Source: GCA-002708315 sp964460905
GTDB taxonomy: Bacteria; Bacteroidota; Bacteroidia; Bacteroidales; F082
NCBI GenBank assembly: GCA_964460905.1
Contig: CAYWRM010000017.1
Span: 28,424-92,423 of the forward strand
DNA length: 64,000 bases
Direction of reading: 5' to 3'
Shown: one piece after another, positions 34,622 through 43,066 of the stretch
Layout of the letters: each line of letters begins with the position of its first letter
How positions within the stretch are numbered: position 1 is the stretch's first letter
Translations under genes and position numbers: made by a program
Notes under the pieces: generated by a model
Database searches by the model: none
What the model was told of the DNA's origin: nothing
Seen by the model: only the letters and a program-made list of their open reading frames with translations

Positions 34622-35491
34622 TTATTCATGAAGTGCAATCATTGGCAATCCTAATTTGAAAAAGTCGTTTTTATTGATCTTATGTTTAAATAATGATTTA
34701 AAAAAATTAGATTTATGAGCAATAAAAGCCACGGCATTAATGCTGTTACTATCAACAAAAGTTTCTAATGAAATATCTTTGTTATCAGTATCAACTATTG
34801 AAAAGTGTATTTTATTTTCAATAATTTCTTTTGAAAATGCTTCTTTCAATTCGCTAATTTGATTTATCAGGTCATGACGATTACTTTCAAAATGAAAGTG
34901 TGCGACAAATATTTCAAAATGTAAATTTTCAAATAATTTAAACAATAGCATAATTTTAGCATAATCTTTATCACTATTGTTGCTTGCATACATTATTTTT
35001 AGTTTTTCATGGTCGTACTTGCCTGATGGTACTGCTATTACAGGAGTTATAGCTTTGTCCATAATTTTTTTTGCCATGCTGCCTTCCAGTATTCCTTTTT
35101 TACCAGTACCCTGAGTTCCCATTATAATTAAATCGGCATTAATATCTTTTCGTACACTTGTTATTTCCCATTTAGGGTCACCTCCTTCAACTAAGGTTTC
35201 TACTATAAAATTAGTTAATGAGTGGTCCGACAAGTAAATTTCAACTTCAGTTTTGAGCTGGCTTATGTTATTTTCAGCTTGTTCTTTAAATTCTTCAATT
35301 AGCTGCATATTCATAAATGTGTCATTGTCAAAACCGCTATTTAATGTTGAGTCTGGGATTAAAAGCTGGTCGTTAAATGAGTGGAAGAAAAACAGGCGTG
35401 TCTTTTCAACTGTTCCGGCTAACCTCGTAGCAAATTTGTAGGTGGGTGCAGCATGTTCGGAAAAATCAACAGGAATGAGTATGGTTTTCAT
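34622..35491 (-). CDS. Tandem universal stress protein (UspA) domains
   Basis: A 289-residue protein. The first Usp domain (about 1-150) is well conserved: ILIPVDFSEHAAPTYKFATR, LIIMGTQGTGKKGILEGSMA (G-2X-G-9X-G(S) ATP motif) and TPVIAVP. The second half (about 155-289) is divergent and lacks the glycine motif, so probably only domain 1 binds ATP. ATG 35491 starts right at the domain; the in-frame extension upstream is not conserved-looking. A -7 box (CAAAGCTA, 35555-35562) lies 63 nt upstream. Confidence 0.87.
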   Translation of the reverse strand: MKTILIPVDFSEHAAPTYKFATRLAGTVEKTRLFFFHSFNDQLLIPDSTLNSGFDNDTFMNMQLIEEFKEQAENNISQLKTEVEIYLSDHSLTNFIVETLVEGGDPKWEITSVRKDINADLIIMGTQGTGKKGILEGSMAKKIMDKAITPVIAVPSGKYDHEKLKIMYASNNSDKDYAKIMLLFKLFENLHFEIFVAHFHFESNRHDLINQISELKEAFSKEIIENKIHFSIVDTDNKDISLETFVDSNSINAVAFIAHKSNFFKSLFKHKINKNDFFKLGLPMIALHE

Positions 35492-35554
35492 AATAAGTGC
35501 TTTATGTTTACGTTTAATTATTTTAAACGAAGTTATTTGAGAGTGAATACTCTG

Positions 35555-35562
35555 CAAAGCTA
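35555..35562 (-). promoter_or_regulatory. Bacteroidota -7 promoter element (TAGCTTTG on minus strand)
   Basis: An exact TAnnTTTG on the minus strand, upstream of the universal stress protein gene. This supports the ATG at 35491 because the -7 box sits just beyond the longer in-frame start. Confidence 0.45.
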
Positions 35563-35708
35563 AGAAAAAAGAATAATCTGGTATTTTTTCAATATATTCA
35601 TATAATCAATTAATTTTACCTCTATTAAAATATACCATAATTAGAAATTGTATTGTTGTTGTTTAATTCATATATGTCTAATATTTAGGGAACAAAAACT
35701 GATTTAGG

Positions 35709-37064
35709 ATGAAAATACATCTTATTGCTATAGGTGGTAGTGCCATGCATAATTTGGCTATTGCTTTACAGAAAAACGGACATGTGATTTCGGGTTCTGA
35801 TGATGAAATATTTGAGCCGTCACGGAGTAGGTTATCTATTAATAAGTTGCTGCCATCAAGTTTTGGATGGTATCCTGAAAATATTACTGATGATATTGAT
35901 TCTGTTATACTTGGTATGCATGCCAGACCTGATAATCCTGAGTTGTTACGTGCACAAGAACTAGGACTGAAAATATATTCATATCCTGAGTTTTTGTATT
36001 ATCATTCTAAAAATAAAAAAAGAGTGGTTATAGGTGGTAGTCATGGAAAAACTACAATAACAGCTATCATTATGCATGTTCTTCGTAAGTTAAATTTTGA
36101 TTTTGATTATCTGGTGGGATCAAAGATTAAAGATTTTGATATAATGGCTCGCTTAAGCGATGAGGCTCCCATAATGATTTTTGAGGGTGATGAATACCTA
36201 AGTTCTCCAATTGACCGGAGGCCTAAATTTCATTGGTATTTTCCTGATATTGCACTATTAAGTGGTATTGCATGGGATCATATTAATGTTTTTCCAACTT
36301 CTGAAAATTATATCGAGCAGTTTCGAAAGTTCGTTTCACTAATCAATAAAGGTGGTTCTCTAATTTATTATAAAGATGATGAAGTTCTTGAAAAATTAGT
36401 ATCTGAAACCAATAATATTGAAACAATTCCTTATGGAATTCCAGAATATGAGGTTAGAGGTGGAATAGATTATATCGTTTATGACAAGGAGGAAACTGAG
36501 ATTAGTATTTTCGGTAAACATAATATGATGAATATCAACGGAGCAAGACTTGTTTGTAATAAACTAGGAATAACAGATAAGGATTTTTTTAATTCTGTTA
36601 GCAGTTTTGAAGGTACAGCTAATCGTTTAGAACTTGTAATGCGAAATGGAAATAGCCGCCTTTATAAGGATTTTGCTCACGCACCTTCAAAGGTTCGTGC
36701 TACGGTTGCGGCTGTTCGTGAACAGTTTCCTGAAGCAAATTTTGTAGCATGCCTTGAATTGCACACATTTAGCAGCTTAAATAAAGAATTTATTGATGAA
36801 TATAAAAATACTTTAGACTTGCCGGATTATGCATGTGTTTATTTTAATGAGCATACACTGGTAATGAAACGCCTACCTGATTTATCAAAAGAAGATGTAG
36901 TAAATGCCTTTAACAGGAAAGATATGGAAGTATTTGTTAATTCTGATGAATTAATAAATTGGTTGAAAAAGGTTAATAAACAGGATTCAGTTTTTCTTAT
37001 GATGAGTTCAGGAAATTTTGATGGTATTAATCTCAATTATATTGCAAATACTTTAGTGTCATAG
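35709..37064 (+). CDS. mpl: Mur ligase family, Mpl-type peptidoglycan recycling ligase
   Basis: A 451-residue Mur ligase. The N-terminal nucleotide-sugar domain opens with IHLIAIGGSAMHNLAIALQ (about 3-21). The ATP loop GGSHGKTTITAIIMHVL is at about 112-128. LSGIAWDHINVFPT (about 179) and NGARLVCNKLGI (about 278) follow. Mpl joins UDP-MurNAc to the recycled L-Ala-gamma-D-Glu-meso-DAP tripeptide. MurC is the main alternative, but the opening motif and the spacing of the central domain resemble Mpl in Bacteroidota. Followed after 7 nt by a DUF1573 gene. Confidence 0.82.
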   Translation: MKIHLIAIGGSAMHNLAIALQKNGHVISGSDDEIFEPSRSRLSINKLLPSSFGWYPENITDDIDSVILGMHARPDNPELLRAQELGLKIYSYPEFLYYHSKNKKRVVIGGSHGKTTITAIIMHVLRKLNFDFDYLVGSKIKDFDIMARLSDEAPIMIFEGDEYLSSPIDRRPKFHWYFPDIALLSGIAWDHINVFPTSENYIEQFRKFVSLINKGGSLIYYKDDEVLEKLVSETNNIETIPYGIPEYEVRGGIDYIVYDKEETEISIFGKHNMMNINGARLVCNKLGITDKDFFNSVSSFEGTANRLELVMRNGNSRLYKDFAHAPSKVRATVAAVREQFPEANFVACLELHTFSSLNKEFIDEYKNTLDLPDYACVYFNEHTLVMKRLPDLSKEDVVNAFNRKDMEVFVNSDELINWLKKVNKQDSVFLMMSSGNFDGINLNYIANTLVS

Positions 37065-37071
37065 ATATATA

Positions 37072-37902
37072 ATGAAAATATTGAAATTTATATATATATT
37101 ATTATTAACTTGGTTGATGGTTGTTAATTCATCGTTTTCACAGAGCTTGAAAGTTGATACATTAGACAGCGGTAATTACTCTCTACGAATTGGAAATATT
37201 GGATTTGCAACTGATAGTATGGATATTTTTGTTGGCGATGTACCACTTGGTGAAATATCATATTTCATGATTGAAGTATGTAACTTTGGAAAAGAGCCTG
37301 TAACATTTACCAACGGAAAGTCGAATCGTTTTGTAACCCTAAATTTTACCCCTAATATACTTATGCCTTTTAAGCATGGTACAATGAATATTGAATTTGA
37401 TGTTGATGCCGGGTTAAGTCTGGGTGAATTTGATTCCGAAATATCAATTATTAGTGATGATAATGAGAATCCATATAAATTCTTGAATTTGCGAATGAAT
37501 ATAGTTGAGAGCACTTCTGCAAATAAGAATCAAGAATTATATGACACAATACCACATATGGTATTTGATCATTATAATTATGATTACGGACATTTGGTAC
37601 GAGGAAAGAATTTGTATCATACTTTCGTTATTTCTAATACAGGCTCAGAGCCGCTTTATATTATAGAAATTATACCACCAAAAGGAATAAAAATAATTGA
37701 TGTTCCTATTCAGCCTATTTTGCCTGGTAAAAAAACTATTCTTCGAATAAAAATAAACACACATGGTAGGGTAGGAGTTCAGCATCAGTCAGTTAAAGTG
37801 CGGTCAAATGATCCATCCAGCCCTATTGTAATATTAGGAATACATGGCTCTGTGAGGGTTTTTCCAGAACATAAAAAAACCTCTGTTCAATGTGGAGAAT
37901 AA
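37072..37902 (+). CDS. DUF1573 protein, two Ig-like modules
   Basis: A 276-residue secreted protein with signal sequence MKILKFIYILLLTWLMVVNS. Two beta-sandwich modules are visible: about 35-145 (GDVPLGEISYFMIEVCNFG) and about 160-265 (YDYGHLVRGKNLYHTFVISN, then SDPSSPIV-type SNDPSSPIVILGIHG). Function unknown; probably periplasmic or surface. It starts 7 nt after mpl. The stop codon lies inside the loop of the downstream terminator hairpin. Confidence 0.8.
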   Translation: MKILKFIYILLLTWLMVVNSSFSQSLKVDTLDSGNYSLRIGNIGFATDSMDIFVGDVPLGEISYFMIEVCNFGKEPVTFTNGKSNRFVTLNFTPNILMPFKHGTMNIEFDVDAGLSLGEFDSEISIISDDNENPYKFLNLRMNIVESTSANKNQELYDTIPHMVFDHYNYDYGHLVRGKNLYHTFVISNTGSEPLYIIEIIPPKGIKIIDVPIQPILPGKKTILRIKINTHGRVGVQHQSVKVRSNDPSSPIVILGIHGSVRVFPEHKKTSVQCGE

Positions 37903-37916
37903 ACAGAGGTCTTTTG
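37879..37916. terminator. Bidirectional terminator between DUF1573 gene and rho
   Basis: ACCTCTGTT (37879-37887) pairs with AACAGAGGT (37902-37910), with a 14-nt loop containing the stop codon of the upstream gene. It is followed by CTTTT, and a run of seven A precedes the stem. Confidence 0.7.
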
Positions 37917-37932
37917 ATTTACCAGAATAATA

Positions 37933-39846
37933 CTAGCCATTCATAGAGATTAAAAATTCCTGATTTGTAGCAGTATATTTTATTTTGTCCTTGAGGAACA
38001 TCATCGCTTCAACAGGATTCATATCTGATAAGTGGTTTCTTAATACCCATATTCTTTGCAGCATATCTTTCTCAACCAATAGGTCTTCACGTCTGGTACT
38101 TGAAGCAACAATATCAATTGCAGGATAAATACGTTTATTTGAAAGTTTTCTATCTAATTGAAGTTCCATATTACCGGTTCCTTTAAATTCTTCAAAAATA
38201 ACTTCGTCCATTTTGGATCCGGTATCAATAAGGGCAGTTGCAAGGATTGTAAGCGATCCACCATCTTCAATTTGGCGTGCAGCCCCAAAGAATCGCTTTG
38301 GTTTTTGAAGTGCATTTGCTTCAACACCTCCTGAAAGCACTTTTCCGGAAGCTGGTGAAACTGTATTATATGCTCTTGCAAGACGAGTGATTGAATCTAA
38401 TAGTATTACAACATCGTGTCCGCATTCAGTAAGTCTTTTGGCTTTTTCAAGAATTAGGTTTGCTATTTTAACATGTTTTTCAGCTGGCTCATCAAATGTT
38501 GATGCTACTACTTCAGCATTAACACTCCTTGCCATATCAGTCACTTCCTCAGGTCTTTCGTCAATTAAAAGAATGATGAGGTAAACTTCGGGGTGGTTAG
38601 ATGCAATAGCATTTGCTATTTCTTTAAGTAGTACAGTCTTGCCAGTTTTTGGTTGTGAAACCAACAAACCACGTTGTCCTTTTCCAATTGGACAAAACAT
38701 ATCCATAATCCTGGTTGATACAGATTCTTTATCGTGTCCTGTAAGTGATAACTTTGTATGAGGGAACAATGGGGTTAAGAAATCAAAGGGAACTCTATCA
38801 CGAACATCTTCAGGTAGCATTCCGTTAATTTTCACTACTTTAATTAATGGAAAATATTTCTCACTTTCTTTTGGCGGGCGAACCTGTCCTTCGATTGTAT
38901 CACCTGTTTTTAACCCAAAAAGTTTTATTTGTGACAATGAAACATAAATATCATCAGGTGAATTAAGGTAGTTATAATCTGATGATCTTAAAAAGCCATA
39001 ACCATCAGGCATTATTTCAAGTACACCTTCTGCATTAATAATACCCTCAAACTCAAATGAATATCTTGGTCTTGGTTTTCTTTCTTCATTCTCAGTTGAT
39101 CCGGTAGTCTTTTTATCTATTTTTTCAGTTTTAGGATCGTTACTTTTTGAGTGAGTAGTTGTAGGCTCTTTTTTGCTATTCTCAATCTTGGTATTCTCAA
39201 CTTTGGTATTCTCAACTTTGGTATTTTCAACCTTAGTTTTATCTATTCTTGGTATCTCTGCTTTATGCGTATCACCTGAATAACTTTCAGTTTTAGTAGT
39301 ATCTTTGGATTTAGCTATTTCAGAGCGTTTATTTTCAGGAATCCGTGTGCGTTTCCTAGGCTTATTTGGTTTATTTGGTTCCCTTGTAATGTTGGGTTTT
39401 CTATCCTCGCTTTTCTTATGCTCTTTATTATCAGATGTTTTGTTGTCTTGCTTTTGATTAGCAATATTCTCATCTTCCATAATAGTGAGCTCACTTTTTG
39501 TCTTATTTGTATGTGAGACTGTTGATTGTTTTTCTTTAGTATCAGTAGAGCTATTAATGTGACTCTTTTTATTTGTCTTATTTAGATTCTGATTTGCTTT
39601 TTGATCAACAGAAGTTGATGATTCATTTTTCTTTTTTGAAGGATGAATTCTTTTTCTTGTATTTCTTTCTAAGTTTTTTTTCTCAGCATCAAGAATCTCT
39701 TTTGTGGGGTTAAGAGCCTGATAATCAAGAATTTTATAAATTAAATCTTTCTTGATCATTTTTTCGTGCTTTGGAATATTGAATTCTTTAGCTATCTGCC
39801 TTAAATCAGCAACGAGTTTACCGTTGAGTTCGACAATGTCGTACAT
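37933..39846 (-). CDS. rho: Transcription termination factor Rho with long disordered insert
   Basis: A 637-residue Rho, about 220 residues longer than the E. coli-type protein. Rho_N helical domain is at about 1-50, then a Lys/Asn/Thr/Glu-rich insert (about 55-260) containing four tandem KVENT-type pentapeptides. The cold-shock RNA-binding domain follows (GYGFLRSSDYNYLNSPDDIY, about 283-302), then the ATPase with QPKTGKTVLLKEIANA (about 396-411), LIDERPEEVTDMAR and the Q/R-loop region. It terminates RNA synthesis as a hexamer. Long N-terminal inserts are known in Bacteroidota Rho and have been linked to RNA binding or condensation; the function here is inferred. Confidence 0.95.
   Translation of the reverse strand: MYDIVELNGKLVADLRQIAKEFNIPKHEKMIKKDLIYKILDYQALNPTKEILDAEKKNLERNTRKRIHPSKKKNESSTSVDQKANQNLNKTNKKSHINSSTDTKEKQSTVSHTNKTKSELTIMEDENIANQKQDNKTSDNKEHKKSEDRKPNITREPNKPNKPRKRTRIPENKRSEIAKSKDTTKTESYSGDTHKAEIPRIDKTKVENTKVENTKVENTKIENSKKEPTTTHSKSNDPKTEKIDKKTTGSTENEERKPRPRYSFEFEGIINAEGVLEIMPDGYGFLRSSDYNYLNSPDDIYVSLSQIKLFGLKTGDTIEGQVRPPKESEKYFPLIKVVKINGMLPEDVRDRVPFDFLTPLFPHTKLSLTGHDKESVSTRIMDMFCPIGKGQRGLLVSQPKTGKTVLLKEIANAIASNHPEVYLIILLIDERPEEVTDMARSVNAEVVASTFDEPAEKHVKIANLILEKAKRLTECGHDVVILLDSITRLARAYNTVSPASGKVLSGGVEANALQKPKRFFGAARQIEDGGSLTILATALIDTGSKMDEVIFEEFKGTGNMELQLDRKLSNKRIYPAIDIVASSTRREDLLVEKDMLQRIWVLRNHLSDMNPVEAMMFLKDKIKYTATNQEFLISMNG
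39181..39236 (-). repeat. 15-bp tandem repeat inside rho (KVENT pentapeptides)
   Basis: About four copies of a 15-bp unit (CTTTGGTATTCTCAA with small changes) encode KVENT-KVENT-KVENT-KIENS in the disordered insert. Such repeats can gain or lose units by slippage, in frame. Confidence 0.85.
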
Positions 39847-39953
39847 ATTTGGGGATTTTGTGATTTATTCAACAATCAGGAGTTGAATAATTTAATAATT
39901 TAATAATTGATTATAGTTTTGGAATACTTTATCGATTTTATTCTAAAGTTCAG

Positions 39954-39961
39954 CAAAGGTA
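39954..39961 (-). promoter_or_regulatory. rho -7 promoter element (TACCTTTG on minus strand)
   Basis: An exact TAnnTTTG on the minus strand, about 108 nt from the rho ATG. The leader contains octamer-like TTTAATAA repeats (39883-39906). It is back-to-back with the divergent promoter at 39984-39991. Confidence 0.5.
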
Positions 39962-39983
39962 TTAATATTTTTATCTAATTCAC

Positions 39984-39991
39984 TACTTTTG
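39984..39991 (+). promoter_or_regulatory. Bacteroidota -7 promoter element (TACTTTTG)
   Basis: An exact TAnnTTTG, 18 nt before the ATG at 40010 of the DUF4293 gene. It covers the upstream in-frame TTG, which therefore cannot be the start codon. Confidence 0.55.
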
Positions 39992-40009
39992 CAAAAATAT
40001 TTAAAAATT

Positions 40010-40522
40010 ATGATACAACGTCGACAAACAGTATATTTATTCCTTACCGCTGCACTGCTGGTTATTACATACTTTGTTCCATTGGGAACTTTTATTGGTG
40101 AAAAAGACTCATTGGTACTTTATATTTATAAGATTGAAAGTTTAGTGCCTGGTTTAGGTATGCCATTTGAACCTTATTTTATATTACCATTGTTCGCATT
40201 ACTTTCGTTGATTATTGCTGTTTCTCTTATAGCCATATTTGTATATAAAAATAGAAGAGTGCAATTATTGTTGGTGCGCTTTATGCTGTTACTTCTTTTA
40301 TCTTATATTGGTATATATTTCTTTTATTATTTAGATGTACTGGAAGCAAAAAGTGGCGGATTGGCCTATTATGAATACGGACTTGCTATTCCTAGTACAA
40401 GCATTATAATACCTACTATTATTTTTATTTTGCCTGTGATTGCTGCTGCATTATTATTTATGGCATCGCATGGAATAATAAGAGACGAGAAGCTTATTAG
40501 ATCGGCTGACAGATTGCGATAG
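40010..40522 (+). CDS. DUF4293 membrane protein
   Basis: A 170-residue protein starting MIQRRQTVYLFLTAALLVIT, with four membrane helices (about 8-25, 55-80, 90-110, 130-155). The opening IQRRQTVYL and the four-helix layout match DUF4293, a Bacteroidota-specific family found beside rho. Function unknown. The ATG at 40010 is chosen because the -7 box ends just before it. Divergent from rho. Confidence 0.85.
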   Translation: MIQRRQTVYLFLTAALLVITYFVPLGTFIGEKDSLVLYIYKIESLVPGLGMPFEPYFILPLFALLSLIIAVSLIAIFVYKNRRVQLLLVRFMLLLLLSYIGIYFFYYLDVLEAKSGGLAYYEYGLAIPSTSIIIPTIIFILPVIAAALLFMASHGIIRDEKLIRSADRLR

Positions 40523-40596
40523 TCCGGTTTCTATAGGCATGTTTGTGATTACGATATTGAAATAAGATTGGGTTTTATCTTTAAGAAATTATGCTC

Positions 40597-41088
40597 TTAT
40601 CTAATAGATTCAAATACTTCCAGGTCAGTAATATTTCCAAGGTTAACCACAAATCTTACAAAAGTAATTACCTTATGTTGTCCTGAATTACCAGCTGCCC
40701 CTGGATTGATATGAAGTAGGTTGTTCTTTTTATCAGGAATAACTTTAAGGATATGTGAATGTCCACTAATAAATAATTTTGGCTTATGTTCCAGAATCAG
40801 CTGCTTGGCTAGTTTAGTATATCTTCCAGGATAGCCTCCTATATGCATAATTAATACTTTTACACCTTCAATTTCAAAAAGGCTAAACTCAGGGTATTCA
40901 ATTCGTAAACTTCCCCCATCAATGTTACCAAAAACAGCTCGTAATGGTTTAAAATCTTTAAGTTTTTCTGCTATTTCTATAGTACCAATATCACCTGCAT
41001 GCCATATTTCATCACAATTCTTAAAAAAAGAAAACACCCGTGGATGCAAAAATCCATGGGTGTCTGAAATAAGTCCAATACATTTCAT
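40597..41088 (-). CDS. YfcE/MJ0936-type phosphodiesterase
   Basis: A 163-residue compact calcineurin-like phosphoesterase. IGLISDTHGFLHPRVF (about 4-19), WHAGDIGT (about 29), VFGNIDGG (about 52), LIMHIGGYPG (about 78) and ISGHSHI (about 107) are the metal-binding motifs in order. YfcE-type enzymes hydrolyse phosphodiesters in vitro; the natural substrate is unknown. Starts 2 nt downstream of the DUF3078 stop, so probably in one transcript. Confidence 0.87.
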   Translation of the reverse strand: MKCIGLISDTHGFLHPRVFSFFKNCDEIWHAGDIGTIEIAEKLKDFKPLRAVFGNIDGGSLRIEYPEFSLFEIEGVKVLIMHIGGYPGRYTKLAKQLILEHKPKLFISGHSHILKVIPDKKNNLLHINPGAAGNSGQHKVITFVRFVVNLGNITDLEVFESIR

Positions 41089-41090
41089 TA

Positions 41091-41996
41091 CTAGAAAGAA
41101 GCAACAAAACCTAATTGCATATTTTCGTTAAATTGTGTTCTGGGACCAATGGGATTTCCATTTACATCATTTATAATAACATCATCGTCATAAATTAATT
41201 CGGTGGATATATTAACGTTTAACCATGAATTAACTTTAAGAGTTAAACCAGTTTGCCAGTTTACATCAATATTTTGAGGATTATCAAGATAATCTGAGAA
41301 TAGTTCCAATTTGGTTGCAAATTCAACATTTTTAAATATTTCATATTTAAAAGTTGTCAGCACTTTAGCACCAAACATGGTTTTTACCTTTTCAGCATGT
41401 TCAGTAATAACTCCAGCAGTGTCTACCACAGCAGGATCGAGTCCAAATGCACCTTCATCAGCCAGTCTTTCATCATTTACAACAATCCATCTGACTGTTG
41501 CAGGCGAGAAATTAATCATAAAATAATCATTTGGTTTCCATTCAACACCAGGCCCAATATCAACTGTCCCGGGAGCCATGAATTTTGAAACAAAGATAGT
41601 TGAATCTGTTTTGTATTCATATCCCTTGGCAAATTGTGATCTAAAGGTTAAAAGTAGTGTTGCATACATATTATTATGAATGTCATATCCATATGATGAA
41701 ATAAATTCAATTTTGTCATCAGTTTTCATTGCTTTATTATCACCAATCAGGGAGTATCCAAGGGCCAAATCTAACCAGTTATCCCATTTATGCTTATCCT
41801 TTGCATAGTTCGAATTATTTGTGAATTTACCAGTAGTAGCAAGGGTATTCTCACCTCCGGCAGACCAGTTTGAGAAATAACTTTGTGTGAAATTTAAGCT
41901 GGCCTTGCTTTCAATTTTCCAATACTTAACAGTATCAGTTTGTGATATTGCGATTAGTCCGGAGAATATAAACGCTACAAGTAATATCTTTTTCAT
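41091..41996 (-). CDS. DUF3078 outer-membrane-type protein
   Basis: A 301-residue protein with signal peptide MKKILLVAFIFSGLIAIS. NFTQSYFSNWSAGGENTL (about 35-52) followed by KHKWDNWLDLALGYSLIG is the DUF3078 signature. The rest is built of amphipathic beta strands ending in a terminal aromatic (QLGFVASF), as expected for an outer-membrane beta-barrel. Function unknown, phylum-typical. Lies between the phosphodiesterase and the first mscS on the same strand (12 nt from mscS). Confidence 0.85.
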   Translation of the reverse strand: MKKILLVAFIFSGLIAISQTDTVKYWKIESKASLNFTQSYFSNWSAGGENTLATTGKFTNNSNYAKDKHKWDNWLDLALGYSLIGDNKAMKTDDKIEFISSYGYDIHNNMYATLLLTFRSQFAKGYEYKTDSTIFVSKFMAPGTVDIGPGVEWKPNDYFMINFSPATVRWIVVNDERLADEGAFGLDPAVVDTAGVITEHAEKVKTMFGAKVLTTFKYEIFKNVEFATKLELFSDYLDNPQNIDVNWQTGLTLKVNSWLNVNISTELIYDDDVIINDVNGNPIGPRTQFNENMQLGFVASF

Positions 41997-42008
41997 TTTT
42001 ATAATAAT

Positions 42009-42851
42009 TTAGTTATTTTTATCTAAATGTATATCCATTTGTGGGAATGGAATGCTAATATTGTGTTTGTCGGCATTTTTATAATATTTTTCATTCATAT
42101 CAAAAAATACACCCCAATAATCAGCTGGGTCAACCCAAACACGTACAACTATATTTACGGAACTATCTGCTAATTCACCTAATACAATGAATGGTTCAGC
42201 AGGCTCATTTAAAATTCTTTTATCTTCTTTAATAATGCTAAGTATCATTTCTTTAGCTGTATCGTAATTGTCGCCATATCCAATGCCAAATGTCCAGTCA
42301 ACTCTTCTAACAACCTGAGTACTAAAGTTTGTCATAACTCCACTTGATAAGCCCCCATTAGGTATAATGATTGTTTTGTTATCAGGAGTAGTTAGAATAG
42401 TAACAAACATCTGGATTTCTTTAACTGTTCCTGATTCGCCCTGAGCAGTAATAAAATCACCAATTTTAAACGGTTTGAAAAATAATATCATTATTCCGCC
42501 GGCAAAATTAGAAAGTGTACCGTTAAATGCCATAGCAATAGCAAATGAGGCAGCTGTAAGTATAGCGATGAAAGTTGTCATTTCAATGCCCATCATTCCA
42601 AGTACACTAATTATTAGAATTATTTTAAGTGTAACACTAAGAATACTTTTTGTAAATGATACGAGTGCGGGTGTTAAACTCGATTTTTCCATAAGTTTAT
42701 TTACTCTTTTTGTGAGTATTTTAATGACCCATAAACCTATTATAAGTACAACTATTGCACTAAGAAATATTGTGGCATAACTTATACCATCAGTTGAAAG
42801 CCAAGCCATTATAGCATCTGTGCTTTCTGTAAAAACATCAATTTGTTCCAT
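42009..42851 (-). CDS. Small-conductance mechanosensitive channel (MscS), copy 1
   Basis: A 280-residue MscS-type channel. Three N-terminal helices are followed by the pore helix region AASFAIAMAFNGTLSNFAGGI (about 99-119), then the cytoplasmic beta domain (FKIGDFITAQGESGTVKEIQ, about 131-150) and an alpha/beta C-terminal vestibule. It opens on hypoosmotic shock to release solutes. It is a close paralogue of the next gene (long shared stretches such as RVDWTFGIGYGDNYDTAKEM versus RVDWVFGIGYGDNYDTAKEM), a tandem duplication. Confidence 0.92.
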   Translation of the reverse strand: MEQIDVFTESTDAIMAWLSTDGISYATIFLSAIVVLIIGLWVIKILTKRVNKLMEKSSLTPALVSFTKSILSVTLKIILIISVLGMMGIEMTTFIAILTAASFAIAMAFNGTLSNFAGGIMILFFKPFKIGDFITAQGESGTVKEIQMFVTILTTPDNKTIIIPNGGLSSGVMTNFSTQVVRRVDWTFGIGYGDNYDTAKEMILSIIKEDKRILNEPAEPFIVLGELADSSVNIVVRVWVDPADYWGVFFDMNEKYYKNADKHNISIPFPQMDIHLDKNN

Positions 42852-42976
42852 GATTTACAATTTTTTGTTAGTATGAATAAAATTAATTAGAAATTTGTGA
42901 TAATTATATGTGATTGTATATCAATGATATATCTTTTTGACGTCAAAGATACACTATTAACATTTAGTTAATAGTA

Positions 42977-43011
42977 AAAATGTTCTGAAACCCGCTTAAA
43001 ATGTTCTGAAA
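42977..43011. promoter_or_regulatory. Pair of 14-bp direct repeats upstream of mscS copy 1
   Basis: AAAATGTTCTGAAA occurs twice (42977-42990 and 42998-43011), start-to-start 21 bp, i.e. two helical turns on the same face of DNA. Lies in the 215-nt spacer between the two mscS genes, about 125 nt upstream of the copy 1 start. Confidence 0.5.
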
Positions 43012-43066
43012 TACTAATTATAGTAACTAACATTAAAAATGCGCTGATTAATTTCAAATACTATTT

